64,000 bases of DNA from Stomorhina lunata. Its lineage: Eukaryota; Arthropoda; Insecta; Diptera; Rhiniidae. Positions 1 to 13,700 of this stretch are shown in pieces. Every line of letters starts with the position of its first letter. The first letter of the stretch is position 1. The position numbers and the translations under genes are program-made. The stretch spans positions 98,691,526 through 98,755,525 of the forward strand of contig OW121744.1 of NCBI GenBank assembly GCA_933228675.1, in the 5' to 3' direction. Below the pieces are notes generated by a model. It had not been told where the DNA came from, did not search any database, and saw only the letters and a program-made list of their open reading frames with translations.

Positions 1-1110
1 AATCCCACCAAGACCAACAATTTTTTTTTAATTTTTTTTATTAAAAGAGTTTTTAAATGATTTTTTAATCTTAAGAACTTAAATATTACCTTCTTTAAAA
101 AAAATGTTGGAAAACTAACTCATGGTAATGAAAAAATACCATCATGAGTTAATTTTGATTATGTAGGGGATGTTGGATAGCAAACGCAGTTCTGATTGGT
201 CTTAACTTGGTAAGCCCAATTTATCTGGATCATCCTTCATCTCAACTGCCGACACTGACCTCCTCGTGGTATCACCCAGGGAACTTGCTTAACACCCGTT
301 AATGTAGTGAGCTAACATGTACCGAGAGTTGTCCCATAAGATCGATAAAAATGGGTTAGGACGACGGGCTAGTAACCCTCTCTTGGAAAAAATAATTAGT
401 ATGAAGAGGATAAAATTAGAATTAAAATGTTCCACCAAATAATGCGAGAAGAGGGCGTCCGAAACTTCCATGGAAAGGCCAGGTAGAGGAACATTTCTCA
501 AAGCTTGGCCTATAAAATTGGAGAATATTCACACAAGATCGAAGTCCATGGACTTTGACCTTAACAGGTAAGTAAGAGTCAATGTTATATAACCAAAAAG
601 TAAGATTTAAACTATTTAAGTTTTAAAATAATTAAAAAAATACTTCTTTATTTTAAAATCGTATAGAAATATTTTTCTAAAAATTACAACAAAGCAAAAA
701 AAAAAAAACAGAGAAAAACAAAGTTATTGTCACATGATTTTGGATCTAAAAATAAAAATTGTATATATTAATTATATGCTGCTTAGTTTTCAACATATGA
801 AGTAGCTCAGTGGAAGAGTCTCCGCCTAGCAGTCGTAGGGGTCTGGGTTCGAGCCCCCATGGGGTCATAAAAAAAATATTGTGTTTCGTTTAAAAATATA
901 TTTTTTTTAAATAAAACAACAACAAAAAAAGTTGTTGTTGTCGTTTTCCAATTGCTTACCCAAGTCATTACTTTTCTGCAATTGGTAAGTACTTGCCTCC
1001 AATGACATCCCCATGTTAATGTAATGACTTAAACAGTGAATGTGTAAGTAGTTCGTGTTCAATAGTTTAGCTGTTTAACTCATTACTTGGTAATGAAAAG
1101 TTTTGCTGGG
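1..1110. mobile_element. TIR transposon, non-autonomous, copy A (left end outside window)
   Basis: This segment matches 61541-62653 almost base for base, so the two are copies of one family in the same orientation. Copy A lacks about 146 bases at its left end because the window begins inside it. It ends at 1110 in the terminal motif AAGTTTTGCTGGG, followed by TA (1111-1112), which fits a TA target-site duplication as in the Tc1/mariner superfamily. No transposase frame is visible; the longest open frames are under 100 codons and unlike any transposase I know. The element carries a tRNA-like sequence at 796-869. Family name not recognised. Confidence 0.8.
796..869 (+). pseudogene. tRNA-Ala(AGC)-like sequence inside TIR element copy A
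   Basis: This 74-base stretch has a Pol III A box (TAGCTCAGTGG) and B box (GGTTCGAGCCC) at tRNA spacing. The D stem GCTC/GAGT pairs over four positions with loop AGTGGAA. The anticodon loop reads CTAGCAG, with T33 and anticodon AGC (Ala). The acceptor ends TATGA and TCATA pair over five positions. The anticodon stem has mismatches, the T stem is weak, and the 3' side is about three bases too long. A functional tRNA is therefore unlikely; a tRNA-derived relic carried by the transposon fits better. A T run that could end Pol III transcription lies about 30 bases downstream (near 900). Confidence 0.5.
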
Positions 1111-1112
1111 TA

Positions 1113-2740
1113 TATAGAATAGTGCTATTCTGAAATTTTATTGAAATGTCTTTTAAATATTTAATTCAGTTTTTACCTCAAAGACTAGATCAATCAATAT
1201 GAGCTTATTAAGGTTCATTTGAAAGTGTATCGTTTATGGATGGGTAATAATTGGCCCGCTATGTCCGGTTCTTGTACTAGTGCTGCTTGTTAAGCTGATA
1301 TTATATGGATTTTTTTTGCGAATATATGGCAAAGGTTTGGTGTAGGATTCACATCTCTTAAAATCTATATCAGAAGCATATCGAAGACTCTTTAGACTTA
1401 CCGTACACCTTATGCTTAGGCAACATCTTGTGTTCAAATTAAATCTAAGACTAAATCACTATCAAAGCGAATTACGAATAAATGTTTAATTAAAATATCT
1501 TATCTCAAAACAATATCATCTTCAGTGGATAACCCACACATTCCCAACCAAATACCAAATTATTTCCTTATTTTTGAAAAATTTTTCAACTTTGCTTAAT
1601 TGCATAATTATTTATACATCAAACGGCAAAACTTGTTCGTTTGAGTTTTGAGGAAAATAACATCTAACCTACCTTAGAAAATATGTACTCGTACGTATAT
1701 GAAATGAATGTAAAAAGCGTTTTATATCAAGAACATCTTATAAATAGTAGTAATATTTATGTAAAGATCTCTTCTTTGCATAAAATTCCAATTAATTTTG
1801 AAAATATTTCTGCCAATATAAACTCATTATATTAGAAATTCAAAGACATAAATGAAGCAGATGCAGTTACGTTTACGTACATGTAAACAACATATGTATG
1901 TATGTATGTAAAATGAAATGGAAGCTGAAAGTATGTTATGGTGGGTAATGTATGTAAAGTGTGTGTCTGTAAAATCACAATTGGTTGCATGAACTCGTTA
2001 TTATTGTTGTTATTGTTATTATTGTCAATAATAACTTCCTTTACGTATCCACCACATGTAAATGTTAATATGAATGTATGTAAGTATTTTGTATAATAAA
2101 TACATTGTCGTTACATATAAAGACATATTCATATTAATTCCTTTATATGGTAAGTATTCATGTATATCAAATATTTACATGTGAATATGCTTGTGTGTAT
2201 ATGTGTGCGTCTTTATAAGTGTATCAGTATTTGTATTAATAAATCGTAGAATTCTTGAAATTACAATAAGAATTTGATTTGCATTTTTGTTGTTTATCAA
2301 ATACAATTTGCCAATTTTGCCAAGAAATGCAGTCAATCTATATGTGAGTACAATATAACTCACAGAATCCAAAAACGAAGGCATTATTTAGAAGGAAAAC
2401 CACTAGTATTTGTATGTAGCACTAACTAGTGGTTGTAGCAGCAACATCATCAAAACACAGGCAACAACAACAATAATAGTAACATTTTCAATATTATCGT
2501 CATCTGACAAATGCATAAATACGTTGTTGCACGAGAAGAAAGAAGAAACACTCATCTCACATACATTACGTGCAACTAAGGCTATACAAATATGTATACG
2601 TATGGGGAAGCTTAAATATGTAGCAGTGTTGCAAGAATTATTAGAAGGGCTATTCGCTTAAATATATTTCTTTAACTCAATAATATTTGTTAAGAATAAA
2701 GAAAAAACTTAAAAATCTTAAGAAAAATCATTTTATTCTA
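1113..2740. other. AT-rich non-coding stretch, no gene seen
   Basis: Unique AT-rich sequence with short microsatellites: TATG repeats near 1892-1910 and TTG/TTA-rich stretches near 2000-2035. Short open frames of 67-83 codons occur on both strands but have low-complexity or random-looking composition. No RNA gene or transposon end was recognised. Confidence 0.6.
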
Positions 2741-5700
2741 TTGTTTACATAGTGTCAACTGTGTAAAAAAATTAAAAATAATGTGTAAAAACTTATCTTA
2801 GGACATAATATAAAGAAATAAGCTTCAAAATTTCATTAAGAACCATTTTAAGCAATTGTTTACACCAAGTAAATAATGTAAAGAATAGAAAAAATGGCTT
2901 AAAAATATAAATTCTATAACAATTTATATGTAACTAATACAAAAATACATTTCTGCAATTGTTTACACTATGTCAAAAATGTAAACAATTGTTAAAAACA
3001 ATTTTCAACCGTGTAAAGAATTATAAACTATGTCTAAGTGGAGTCAGCAATGTGTAAAAACTTATTTTAGGTCATATTATAAGGAATATGCTTCAAAATT
3101 TCTTTAAAAACCATTTTTAGCAATTGTTTACACCAGCTAAATAATGTAAAGAATAGAAAAAAGGGCTTAAAACACAAATTCCATAAAAATTTGTATAAAC
3201 CAAAGTGAAAAATACATTTTTGCAATTGTTTACACCATGTCAATAATGTAAACAATTAAAAAAAACCAATTGTCAACTGTGTAAATAATTGTAAACAATG
3301 TATAAAAAGTTGCCTGGAGTCGCTATACTGGCAAATATGATATAAAACATATTAAAAAATCATTTTATTCAATTGTTTACATCAACTAAATAATATAAAG
3401 AATTAAAAAAATAGCTTGAAAATATAAATTGTAAAAAAATTTGTATGTGCCTAATAGAAAAATACATTTCTGCAATTGTTTAATGTAAACAATTGATAAA
3501 ACCAAAAGTTAACTGTGTAAAGAATTATAGACAATGTGTAAAGAGTTTCCTGGAGTCACTATACTGCCAAACTTGATATAAAACATCTTAAAAAAACATT
3601 TGAATCAATTATTTACACCAAGTAAAATATGTAAAGAATTAGAAAAATGGCTTAAAGACATAAATTCTACAAAAAATTGTATGCAATTAATTAAAAAAAG
3701 CATTTCTGCTATTGTTTACACCATGTCAAGAATGTAAAGAATTGATAAAACCAATTGTCAACTGTGTAAAGAATTATAGAAAATATGTGAAGAGTTGTCT
3801 GAAGTCATTTTACTATCAAATATGATATAAAACACCTTAAAAAAACATTTGAATCAATTATTTACACCAAGTAAAAAATGTATACAATTAGAAAAATGGC
3901 TTAAAGACATAAATTCTACCAAAAATTGTATGCAATTAATTAAACAAGCATTTCTACAATTGTTTACATCATGTCAAGATTGTAATCAATTGATAAAACC
4001 AATTGTCAACTGTGTAAAGAATTATAGAAAATATGTGAAGAGTTGCCTGAAGTCATTATACTGTCAAATATGATATAAAACATTTAGTTTACACCATGTT
4101 AATAATGTAAAGAATTGAAAAACACTTTTAAATCATGAGTATAATAAATGTTTTCAAGACCTTTAATCAGTATCATATTTTTGGAAATATTTTTAGCATG
4201 TCAACAATGTAAACAATTCAAAAATCAAATATGTTTTAACTATTTTATAAAGAATTAAAAAAAATTCTTAAATATTTCATTGTAAATGGGTATAAAATTT
4301 TATTTTTAACCATAATTGAAATTCTTGTTTATAAAATGTCTTATAAAATCGTTAAGGCAATTGTTTACACTATGTAAATAATGTAAAGATTTAAAAACAT
4401 ACCCCTAAGCCATAAATCTAGTATGTAAATAAATAAATAGTACATTTCTGTAATTGTTTACACCATGTCAACAATGTAAATAATTGATAAAACCATTTTC
4501 TACTATGTAAAGAACTTAAAACCATGTATTGGAAGTTGATTTAACTCGTTTTATAATAAAATACACTGAAAACTATCCTGCAAACACGTTATTGACAATT
4601 GTTTACACCATGTAAATAATGTAAAATATTTAAAAACTCTTTAAATTCATATAATCTTAAATACATTTTCTAGGTTTTCAATCAATATCACTTTTCTGTA
4701 ATTGTTTACACCATGTCAATATTGTAAACAATTGATAAAAGCCATTTTCTAATATGTTAAGAACTTAAAACAATATATGGACAGTCACTTCAATTCATTT
4801 TATAATAAAATACCCCGAAAATATCCGAAAAATCCGTTATTGACAATTGCTTATACTATGTTAATAATGTAAAAAATGTAAAACTCTATGAAATTATATC
4901 ATCTTAAAGATTTCTTCTCGGTTTTTAATCAATATAACTTCTCTACAATTACTTACAGAATGTCAACAATGTAAACAATGGAAAAATCAATTTTTATTAA
5001 TAATTTAAAAAAAAAATACTCAAATATTTTATTGTTAATGGATGTAATATATTACTTCCAGTCATACACCATGTAAATAATGTAAAGAATTATAAAAATG
5101 CCTTAAAAGAGTAAATCCTCAACTATTTTTTTGCATATAAATTAAAAAGTATATTTCCATAATTGTTTTCGCCAATTACGGTGAACAATTAATAAAAGAT
5201 ATTTTTTTTTACTCTTTATTAGAAATTTTACACAATCTTATAAAATTCTTTTTTAATTTCATTATTAAAACTTTATCAATAATGTAAATATATGTAGAAT
5301 ATTACTTTAGGTCATAATGCATTTCAAATTTTAATAAAAAACTTGTTAAACCCATTTTATATGATTGTTTACATCTTGTAAATAATGTAAAGAATTAGAA
5401 AAATGTCTAAAAAGCCTTAAATCTCAAAATATTTTTTTTTTTTTATTTCATTTAAAAGGTACTTTTCTGCTATTGTTTACACCATGTCAATAATGTAAAC
5501 AATTAATAAATGGAAATATTTTAACTTGTTATAGACATTTAGCTAATTTCGATAAAAATTCTTGATAAATTTCATTATTTGAACTTGGTCAATAATGTAA
5601 ATCTATGTAAAATATTACTTTAGGTCATATTAGAATTAAAATTTACACAAACAACCTTTCAAACCGGTTTTAGACAATTGTTTACACCATGTAAATAATG

Positions 5701-6640
5701 TAGGGAATTGGGGAAATGCCTAAAAAGCCTCAATCGTTTAAGTATTTTTTTTTGTATCTAAATTAATAGGTACTTTTTTACAATTGTTTACACCATCTCA
5801 ATAATGTAAAAAATGTATAAAAATTAATTTATACATTTTAACTTTTCTTATAGACATTTAACACATTTTGACAAAATTCATGATAAATTTCATTATTTAA
5901 ACTTGGTCAATAATGTAAATCTATGTAAAATATTACTTAAGATCATAATACATTTAAAATTTTAATGAAAAAAAAAATGTAAACCCGTTTTAGACAATAG
6001 TTTACACCATGTAAATAATGTAAAGAATTAGAAAAATGTCTTTAAATCGTTAAATCTGCAAATATTATTATGTATCTACATAAGAAATACATTTCTGTTA
6101 TTGTTTACACCATTTAAGTAATGTAAACAATTGATAAAATAAGTTTTTTTTAAATTTATAATGAAAGCTTTTTACAACTAGATAAAACTCTTCAGTAATT
6201 ACATAATTTACACGAAGTCGAAAATGTAAATTGGTGTAAAATATTATTTCAATTCATAAAATAATTGTAATTTATACATATAAACTTTTAATACCATTTT
6301 AAGGCATTGTTTACACTATGTAAATAATGTAAAAATGTCGAAAAAAACAAAAAAAAAAAAAAACTTAAATTATGAGAATGTCTCAAAGGATTTTATTATT
6401 TTACACCATGTCAATAATGTAAACAATTGATAAAAGCAGTTATTTTAAATTTGTAATGAAAACATTTGACTCTTAAATAAAATTCTTCAATAATTACATT
6501 ATTTACACAAAGTCGATAATGTAAATTGGTGTCAAAAATTACTTTAAATCATAATATAATCGTAGTTTATACATATAAACTCTTAATACCAATTTTAGAT
6601 ATTGTTTACACTATGTAAATAATGTAAAAAATCATAAATT
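2740..6640. repeat. Palindromic TTGTTTAC/GTAAACAA repeat block 1
   Basis: About 3.9 kb of degenerate repeats. The core is an imperfect palindrome: CAATTGTTTACACCATGT, then a short AT linker, then AATGTAAACAATTG. Several dozen arms can be seen, usually 60-130 bases apart and separated by AT-rich spacers with recurring phrases such as GTCAACTGTGTAAAGAATTA. The left part shows a higher-order unit near 250 bases. Each arm holds TTGTTTAC or its complement, the octamer known as the FOXO/DAF-16 consensus; whether anything binds here is unknown. No coding potential. Confidence 0.8.
3588..4085. repeat. Two near-identical ~249-bp tandem units in block 1
   Basis: The units starting near 3588 and 3837 agree at most positions, including the phrases ACATTTGAATCAATTATTT and GTGAAGAGTTG. 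They are the least diverged neighbours in the block. The shared period of about 249 bases continues in more degenerate form toward 2800, which points to tandem amplification. Confidence 0.7.
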
Positions 6641-7839
6641 ATGGTTTTAATAAAGATTTTATTTATATTGCTTCTCTTTAACAAAATTCAAATTATCTGT
6701 GAATATGTTCTTTTCCAAAATTAAATGGACCCTACTAATACTCTAGAGCCTATGCTTAAATCGAGGTTGTTTTTTGTATTGTTGCACGCAAAAGCACGTA
6801 AATGTGCATGTAATTAAAAATGGAATTTTAATCGTTACTTTACCTAAGCATACGTTACAATAATAGCAACAGCAATAACAACAATAGCGGCCTAGAACCA
6901 GCGAGGATGTCTCATACTACTTTCAAACATTTATGTTAAAAGAAAATCAGTTTACATTTAAGAAATATCTACACAATACGCAAAAAAAAACTATGAAAGA
7001 CTGAAAAACCAAGAAAGAAAAAACTGTAAAGAATAGATACTCATATAGGAAAGAAAAAAAAACACGCGCCAATATACAATTCATTAACGATTTCACCAAA
7101 TGCAATGGCATATACCGCCTACCACACGCCTTCCTTTAACTCTGACTCTAGCAAATACCAAAAATTTTGTTTTTTTTTAGCAAATAGCTGCTATAAAGCT
7201 ATAATGCAGTTTCAGTTATTGCTTTGATAATGTGTAGAATATTGGTTGCTAGTGCTGCTGCTGCAGCTGCTGCGACTTTTGGCAATGATGATGCCATTAG
7301 TTGTTTGCCACACGCTTATTGTGGTTGTTGTTGCTGGTGGTGAAAAAGTGATGGTAGTGATGCTGTTGGTGGCTGTTACGACTTAACATCTCATCTACTT
7401 AGCCTCAATATCTGTCCGTCCTTCTCTCTGTTAAGTTTCTTTTTAATTTGTATTCTTTTCTAGCTGATTTTCCTTCTTTTTTTGCTTTTGCTGCTGCTTA
7501 TAGAAATGAATTGCAAATTACGTGTTTTTAAATTGAAGTTTTACGATGTGAGATACTTTTTCAAGATGTGTTTTGTTGTTGTTGGTTTTAAGATTTTTTT
7601 TAATTTTGTTTTTCAGGCACTTAATGTGGAGCATTCTGGGGCAGAATTGCAAAATGAAATGAAATAAAATTATGTGTTTCTGTGGTACTATAGATAAATT
7701 TTTTGGAGGGGAAGGTAGACCAATTAGAAAAATGGTAAAATTGGTAGAACAAAAAGCTAAATTTAAATCAGGATGTGTAGAAATTTACTTTTAATAAATT
7801 TTGTTACAAATATTTCAGACATTTTGATAAAAATTATCT
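6641..7839. other. Unique island between palindrome blocks
   Basis: The repeat stops here and sequence complexity rises. There is a CTG/CAG-rich stretch at about 7250-7280 and GTT/GTG triplets at about 7318-7370, with more G and C than the flanks. The open frame near 7482-7667 is low-complexity and not convincing. No splice-flanked exon could be assigned. This is one of the islands that could hold regulatory or exonic sequence. Confidence 0.5.
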
Positions 7840-9150
7840 GAAAACTTAATTGTTTACACAGTGTAAACAATTAAAATAGATGAACAACTAATTCCTGTCA
7901 CTTATAATTGAATAAAATTTACACAAAAAATCAGTTGAAGCCATTTAAGTCAATTGTTTACATCATGTAAATAATGTAAAGAATTAAAAAATGATATAAA
8001 AACACAAATTTACCAATTATTTACAAGCTAGCAAATAAATAATAAATCTTTACAATTGTTTGCGTCATGTCAACAATGTAAATAACGGAAATTCGCACTT
8101 ATTTACTTATATATTTTATTATATAAAAATGGAAAAATTGGTAGAATTAAAAGATAAATTTAAATGTATTCAAATTTACTTTTAATAAAATTTTGTTTAT
8201 CAATATTTCCCACGTTTTGATTATATTACCTGAGAGCTCAATTGTTTACACAATGTCGACAACAAAAATGGATGAACAAAAATCTCCTGAAACTCACAAT
8301 TGAATAAAATGTACACAAAATATCAGTTTAAGCTGTTTTCGTCAATTGTTTACATCATGTAAATAATGTAAAAAATTACAAAAATGCTATTAAAACACAA
8401 ATTTGTCATTTGCTAATAAGCTATTAAAAAAATAACGTATTTCTACAATTGTTTACCTGAGAGCTCAATTGTTTACACAGTGTCGACAACAAAAATGGAT
8501 GAAAAAAAATCTCCTAAAACTCACAGTTGAATAAAATGTACACAAAACATCAGTTTAAGCTGTTTTCGTCAATTGTTTACATCATGTAAATAATGTAAAA
8601 AATTAACAAAAATGCTATTAAAACACAAATTTGTCATTTGCTAATAAGCTATTAAAAAAATAACGTATTTCTACAATTGTTTACGGCATGTCAACAATGT
8701 AATTAATGGAAATTCTTACTTATTTATGTATATTTTTTATAAATCAACAAACAGTAGCTTACAAATAAATTAAATGCACAAAAAATGTCATTTAAAGCCG
8801 TTTAAGTCAATTGTTTACATCATGTAAATAATGTAAAAAATTAAAAAAAATGCTGTAAAAATACAAATTTACCATATATTAACAAGTTATTCAAAAAATA
8901 ATATATTTCTACAATTGTTTACGCCATACCAACAATGTAAATAATATAAATACTTACTTTTTTACGTATATATTTTACTATTCAACAAACCGTTGCTTAT
9001 AACTTAATTAAATATTATTAAAATAGCTATTAACATATTTAATTCAATTATCTACATGATGTAAATAATGTAAAGAATCTTAAAAATGCTAAAACGCTTA
9101 ACAAAAGAAATAATTTATAAGATAATAAATATATAATAGATTTTTTACTC
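7840..9150. repeat. Palindromic TTGTTTAC/GTAAACAA repeat block 2
   Basis: The same CAATTGTTTACATCATGT..AATGTAAA motif as in block 1 resumes after the island. The spacers differ and share their own phrases, such as CTATTAAAAAAATAACGTAT. It includes an almost perfect tandem duplication with a 227-base period (8229-8455 and 8456-8683). No genes. Confidence 0.8.
8229..8683. repeat. Recent 227-bp tandem duplication
   Basis: Both copies begin with CCTGAGAGCTCAATTGTTTA and include TGTCGACAACAAAAATGG. They differ at only a handful of positions, so the duplication is much younger than the surrounding repeat. Confidence 0.85.
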
Positions 9151-9239
9151 TATGTCAACAATAAAAACGCGTTAGAAATGGTTACAGTAACTTAAAAGTA
9201 TGTAACATTTACACAAAAAAGAATAATGCCATAAAACAC

Positions 9240-9835
9240 AATTTTTTGTTAAACAATTTTTCTACTATAGAAAATTTTTTGTTAAAAAATTTTTCTACTA
9301 TAGAAAATTTTTTGTTAAAAAAATTTTCTACTATAGAAAATTTTTTATTAAGGGAAATTTTTTGTTATAGAAAATTTTTTGTAAAAAAAATTTTCTTTGT
9401 AGAAAAAATTTTTTTCTTGTATAGAAAATTGTTTGTTCTTCTATAGAAAATTTTTTGTTAAAAAAATTTTCTTCTATAGAAAATTTTTGGTTAAAAAAAT
9501 TAGTTAAACAAATTTTCTTCTACAGAAAATTTTTTGTTAAACAAAATTTCTTCTATAGAAATTTTTTTGTTAAAAAAATTGACTTCTATAGAAAAGTTTC
9601 TTCTATAGAAAATTTTTTGTTAAAAAATTTTCTTCTATAGAAAATGTTTTGTTAAAAAAATTTTCTTCTATAGAAAATTTTTTGTTAAAAAAATGTTCTT
9701 CTATAGAAAATTTTTTGTTAAAAAAATGTTCTTCTATAGGAAGTTTTTTGTTAAAAAAATGTTCTTCTATTTTTTTTAACAAAAAAATTTTTTCTATAGA
9801 AAATTTTTCATTAAAAAATTCTTCGGGATATCTTC
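9240..9835. repeat. ~32-33-bp satellite with CTATAGAAAA core
   Basis: Tandem units of about 32-33 bases containing TTCTATAGAAAA, TTTTTTGTTAAA and TTTTCTTC. The CTATAG centre is self-complementary and flanked by T and A runs, so each unit can fold. Near 9770-9790 the order flips (TTTTTTTAACAAAAAAA), giving a short local inversion. The open frames on both strands here (repeats of IENFLLKK or FNKKFSIEE) come from the repeat itself. Confidence 0.85.
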
Positions 9836-10790
9836 CCTTATCCAAATAGATTTCTTCTAAATACTTATAGTTTAGTCTTAATCGCATTTTGAGTTTATTA
9901 AGGTATATGGAGGTAAGTTGCTAACTTAGACCATTTAATGGGCTAGAGAAACTAATACTGCACATTTAAGATACACTGAGAAAAATAAAAATTTGTTAAA
10001 GAAAACTTAAAGGAAATTATAAATAAAATAATTTGGACTTAACATAAAAAAATTGTAGGTTATGTAAATGGGTGTTACTCAAATTATTTGTAAGATTAAA
10101 ATTTTTTTGTTTTCACTTTTTCTTTCACTGCATTTTGTTGGATCATTTCTTTAACTTTATGTGTTAGCGTTTGTCTCTGTAATATATACAAATATTCCGA
10201 TATTATGGTTTTCTTTATAAGATGTTGCAAATTGATAATTACAACATTTTTTTAAAGTGTTTTATTTTTTCTTATTTTTTCCTTTTATTTTTTTCTCTTA
10301 ATTTTAAATATCAGTTATCACAGGCACAAGAAGACATTTGAAGTTTATGAAGTTCTATGGAAATGAGAAGTTCATTGTATTGACAAATGAATATTTAAGA
10401 AAAACATTACAATAAATTTTACACTTAGGATAAAACTTGAAGAGGGATATAAAAATGAGAAGTAGATTAAAAGTCAGAAAAGAGATTTTTTTTCAAAAGT
10501 TGACATGAGGTAAATTATGTAAAATATAAGAAAAATAATACTGGTCAACAAGGAAAATTACTTTGAGATCTTACTACTTAATTTCAATGTATTATGGCCC
10601 CCTAAGTACAAAAATATCCAAAAGAGGTCATCCCTTGATTTTACCATATCTTGGGAATGGCTTATCTAAATTCGTTGAAAGATACTTTAGCGGATTTATT
10701 ACCAAATTTGCTTTAAGCTTTAATAAGACAATTTGTTCATATGCTCAACGCTTGTGGAGTTCTTCACCTACAAATGTAAAAAAATAATTT
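9836..10790. other. Non-repetitive spacer, no gene seen
   Basis: AT-rich unique DNA between two related satellites. A 74-codon open frame at 10563-10787 (plus) has a more balanced composition than its surroundings, but it opens with a non-ATG codon and I do not recognise it. I see no clear promoter or splice context. Confidence 0.45.
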
Positions 10791-12250
10791 GATTTTTTTT
10801 TTTATCAAAAATTTTTCTATAGAAAATTTGTTTATCAAAAATTTTTCTTTAAAAAAATTTATTTATCAAAAATTTTTCTATGGAAAATTTTTTTATCAAA
10901 ATTTTTCTATAAAATTTTTTTTTTCTCAAAATTTTTCTTAGAAAATTTTTTATCAAAAATTTTTCTATAGAAAACTTTTTTATCAAACATTTTTCTATAG
11001 AATTTTTTTTTTATCAAACATTTTTCTGTAGATTTGTTTTTAATTTTTCTATAGAAAATTTTTTTTATCAAATATTTTTCTATAAAAAATTTTTTTATCA
11101 AAAATTCTTCTATAGAAAATTTTCTTATCAAAAATGTTTCTATCGAAAATTTTTTTTCAAAAATTTTTCTATAGAAAATTCTTTTATGGAAAATTTTTGT
11201 ATAGAAATTTTTTTTTCAAAAATTGTATAGAAAATTTTTTTTTGTCAAAAATTTTTCTATAGAAAATTTTTTTTATCAACAATTTTTCTATAAAAAATTT
11301 TTGTATCAAAAATTTTTCTATACTTTTTTATCAAGAAATTTTCTTACAAAAATTTTTTAATCAAAAATTTTTCTCTGGAAAATTTTTTTTGTATAGAAAA
11401 TTTTTTTATCAAAAATTTTCTAAATAAAATTTTTTTTGTCCAAAATTTTTCTATAGAATTTTTTTTTTGAAAATTTTTCTATCAAAAATTTTTTTTATCA
11501 AAAATTCTATCGAAAATTTTTTTTATCAAAAATTCTATAGAAAATTTTTTTATACTAAATTTTTCGATAGAAAATTTGTTTATCAAAAATTTTTTTATAG
11601 AAAATTTTTTTATCAAAAATTTTTCTATAGAAAGTTTTTTTTATCAAAAATTTTGCTACAGAAAATTTTTTTTATCAAAATTTTTCTATAGAAAATTTTT
11701 TTATCAAAAATTTTCTATAGAAAGTTTTTTCTTATCAAAATTTTTCTATATTTTTTTATCAAAAAATTTTCTATAGAAAATTTTTTTATCAAAAATTTCT
11801 ATGAAAATTTTGTTATCAAAAATTTCTATGAAAATTTTCTTACAAAAACTTCTGTATAGAAAATTTTTTTTATTATAAATTTTTCTATGAAAATTTTCTT
11901 ACAAAATTTTTTCTATAGAAACTTATTTCATCAAAAATTTTTTTATAGAATTTTTTTTTTTATCAAAAATGTTTCCATAGAAAAGTTTTTTTATCAAAAA
12001 TTTTTCCATAGAAAATTTTTTTATCAAAAATTTTTCCATTGAAAATTTTTTATCAAAAATTTTTCTATAGAAAATTTTTTTATCAATAATTTTTCTATAG
12101 AATATTTTTTATCAAAAATTTTTTCATCAAAAATTTTTCTATAGAAGATTTGAAAATTTTTTGATGCAAAAATATTTTTATTGAAAATTTTTATAGAAAA
12201 TATTTTTATCGAAAATTTTTCTATAAAATATAATTTTTGTCGAACAATTT
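10790..12250. repeat. ~30-bp satellite with TTTCTATAGAAAA core
   Basis: About 1.45 kb of degenerate tandem units. Each reads roughly TTTTTATCAAAAATTT followed by TTCTATAGAAAATT. Degeneracy is high and poly-T length varies. It shares the TTTCTATAGAAA centre with the satellites at 9.2-9.8 and 20.2-22.9 kb but has its own linker (TATCAAAAA). No coding function is supported. Confidence 0.85.
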
Positions 12251-13700
12251 TCCAAAGAAAATTATTTTTATTAAAAATTTTTCTATAAAAAAAATTTTTG
12301 GATTAAAAATATCTAAAAAAAATATAAAAATCTAAAATTGTTTAATATTAGAATTTATTTCTGTTTCGAAAAATATTCCCAATATTTACAAAAATATTCC
12401 CCATGTTTATAAAAATTATAGTGTCGTGGCAACAATGTTCGAGATTATATTTACGAAAATTAAAAAAATTCATCGGCTTCTGGTGGTATGGACTGCCTAC
12501 TCCTAATTGTAAGGGGTCTGGCAAACCATAGACTTCATTGTCTTAGTGAGTCTGAACCAGAGGGTCACACTCAACTAGCCCTAACCGAAAAATTTCAATT
12601 CTTTCAAAAGTTCTGCTGTGTGTCTAAATAATTATAAAAACCAAAATTTTAATTTATGATTCTAACTTCCTTTATTGATGATTATAGAGCTCAACCTTTG
12701 TCTCAAACGTTTCTATAATTCATCAAATATTTCCCTTCATCTAATTAAAGGTTGTCCTCTTAAAAAAATATTTTTCTTCATCAACAAATTTGCAATTCTT
12801 TTAATTATATGCGAATTTAATTTGTATGCTAAGACTATAACTTGATTTATGACTAATTCAGCTAAACTGGCCTAAAAGCTTCAAAAACAAAAAGAAGCGC
12901 ATAAATAACAAAAATAACAACAACAAAACCAGGCTAGTCAAGAAAACAGAATTCTTGATCTTTCAGCGGCATTAAGACCAAGTTTGCATACAAAAAAAAA
13001 ACATATTCAAAAAACAGACAAATACAAAGAAAAAAAAGTACAAAACATAAGACAGACATTCATAACGACAAACATACACATGTTCAACTTAAATGTTACC
13101 TAATTATGGCTTATAATTCCTTTTTCCCCCTTCCCAGCGACTTCCTTAAGCCCCGATCAAAGAACCTTACAAAAGGTCTTAGTAGATAAAATTCATAAAC
13201 TTACTCATTCATTGAAATTTAAGTAGTTCTTGGGTTATTGCTTTTATATTTTTCAGATATTTTTTTCTTTATATTGTAGATATGCAGTTTCTTACGATTC
13301 GTATTCTCATCATTCTCTTTTTGTATCTACATAAAGTCTAAACCAATTAAAATTTGCAAATGCTGGCGTGCATTCATAAATCAATTATTGATTTATGAGA
13401 TTTTTCTGTTTTTTTTTTTTCTTCATTTTGGATATCGTAGGTTTTTCTTGTGGCCCAGAATTAATACTCGAACAAACGAATATGAGAGAAATAAAGACAA
13501 AAGTTTAGCGAAATGAATTGAAATGAAAAAATGTAGCTTTAAAGCTGATTATTTGTTAAGGGGATATTTTTATAAAGTTTAAATACATATTCGCTTTTTT
13601 AACTCCTCAGGAGTATCAAGAGAGCGTGGAGGGAAATTAATTTAAATTGAAACGATTAACCGGTTTTTAATAAGGAACTTTAACAATCATAATCATTAAA
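12251..13700. other. Unique non-coding stretch
   Basis: No repeat block and no convincing gene. The segment near 12480-12600 is less AT-rich and could be an old transposon piece, but I could not assign it. A small hairpin, CATAAATCA/TGATTTATG, lies at about 13374-13398. CAA/ACA-rich stretches occur near 12910-13080. Confidence 0.45.

Noticed and set aside
796..869. Functional tRNA-Ala gene
   Set aside because: The T stem is defective, the anticodon stem is mismatched and the 3' side is too long. It lies inside a transposon and is repeated with it.
9246..9887. Lys/Phe/Asn-rich frames on both strands in the 33-bp satellite
   Set aside because: Translations of the repeat unit; frames exist on both strands at once and have no domain.
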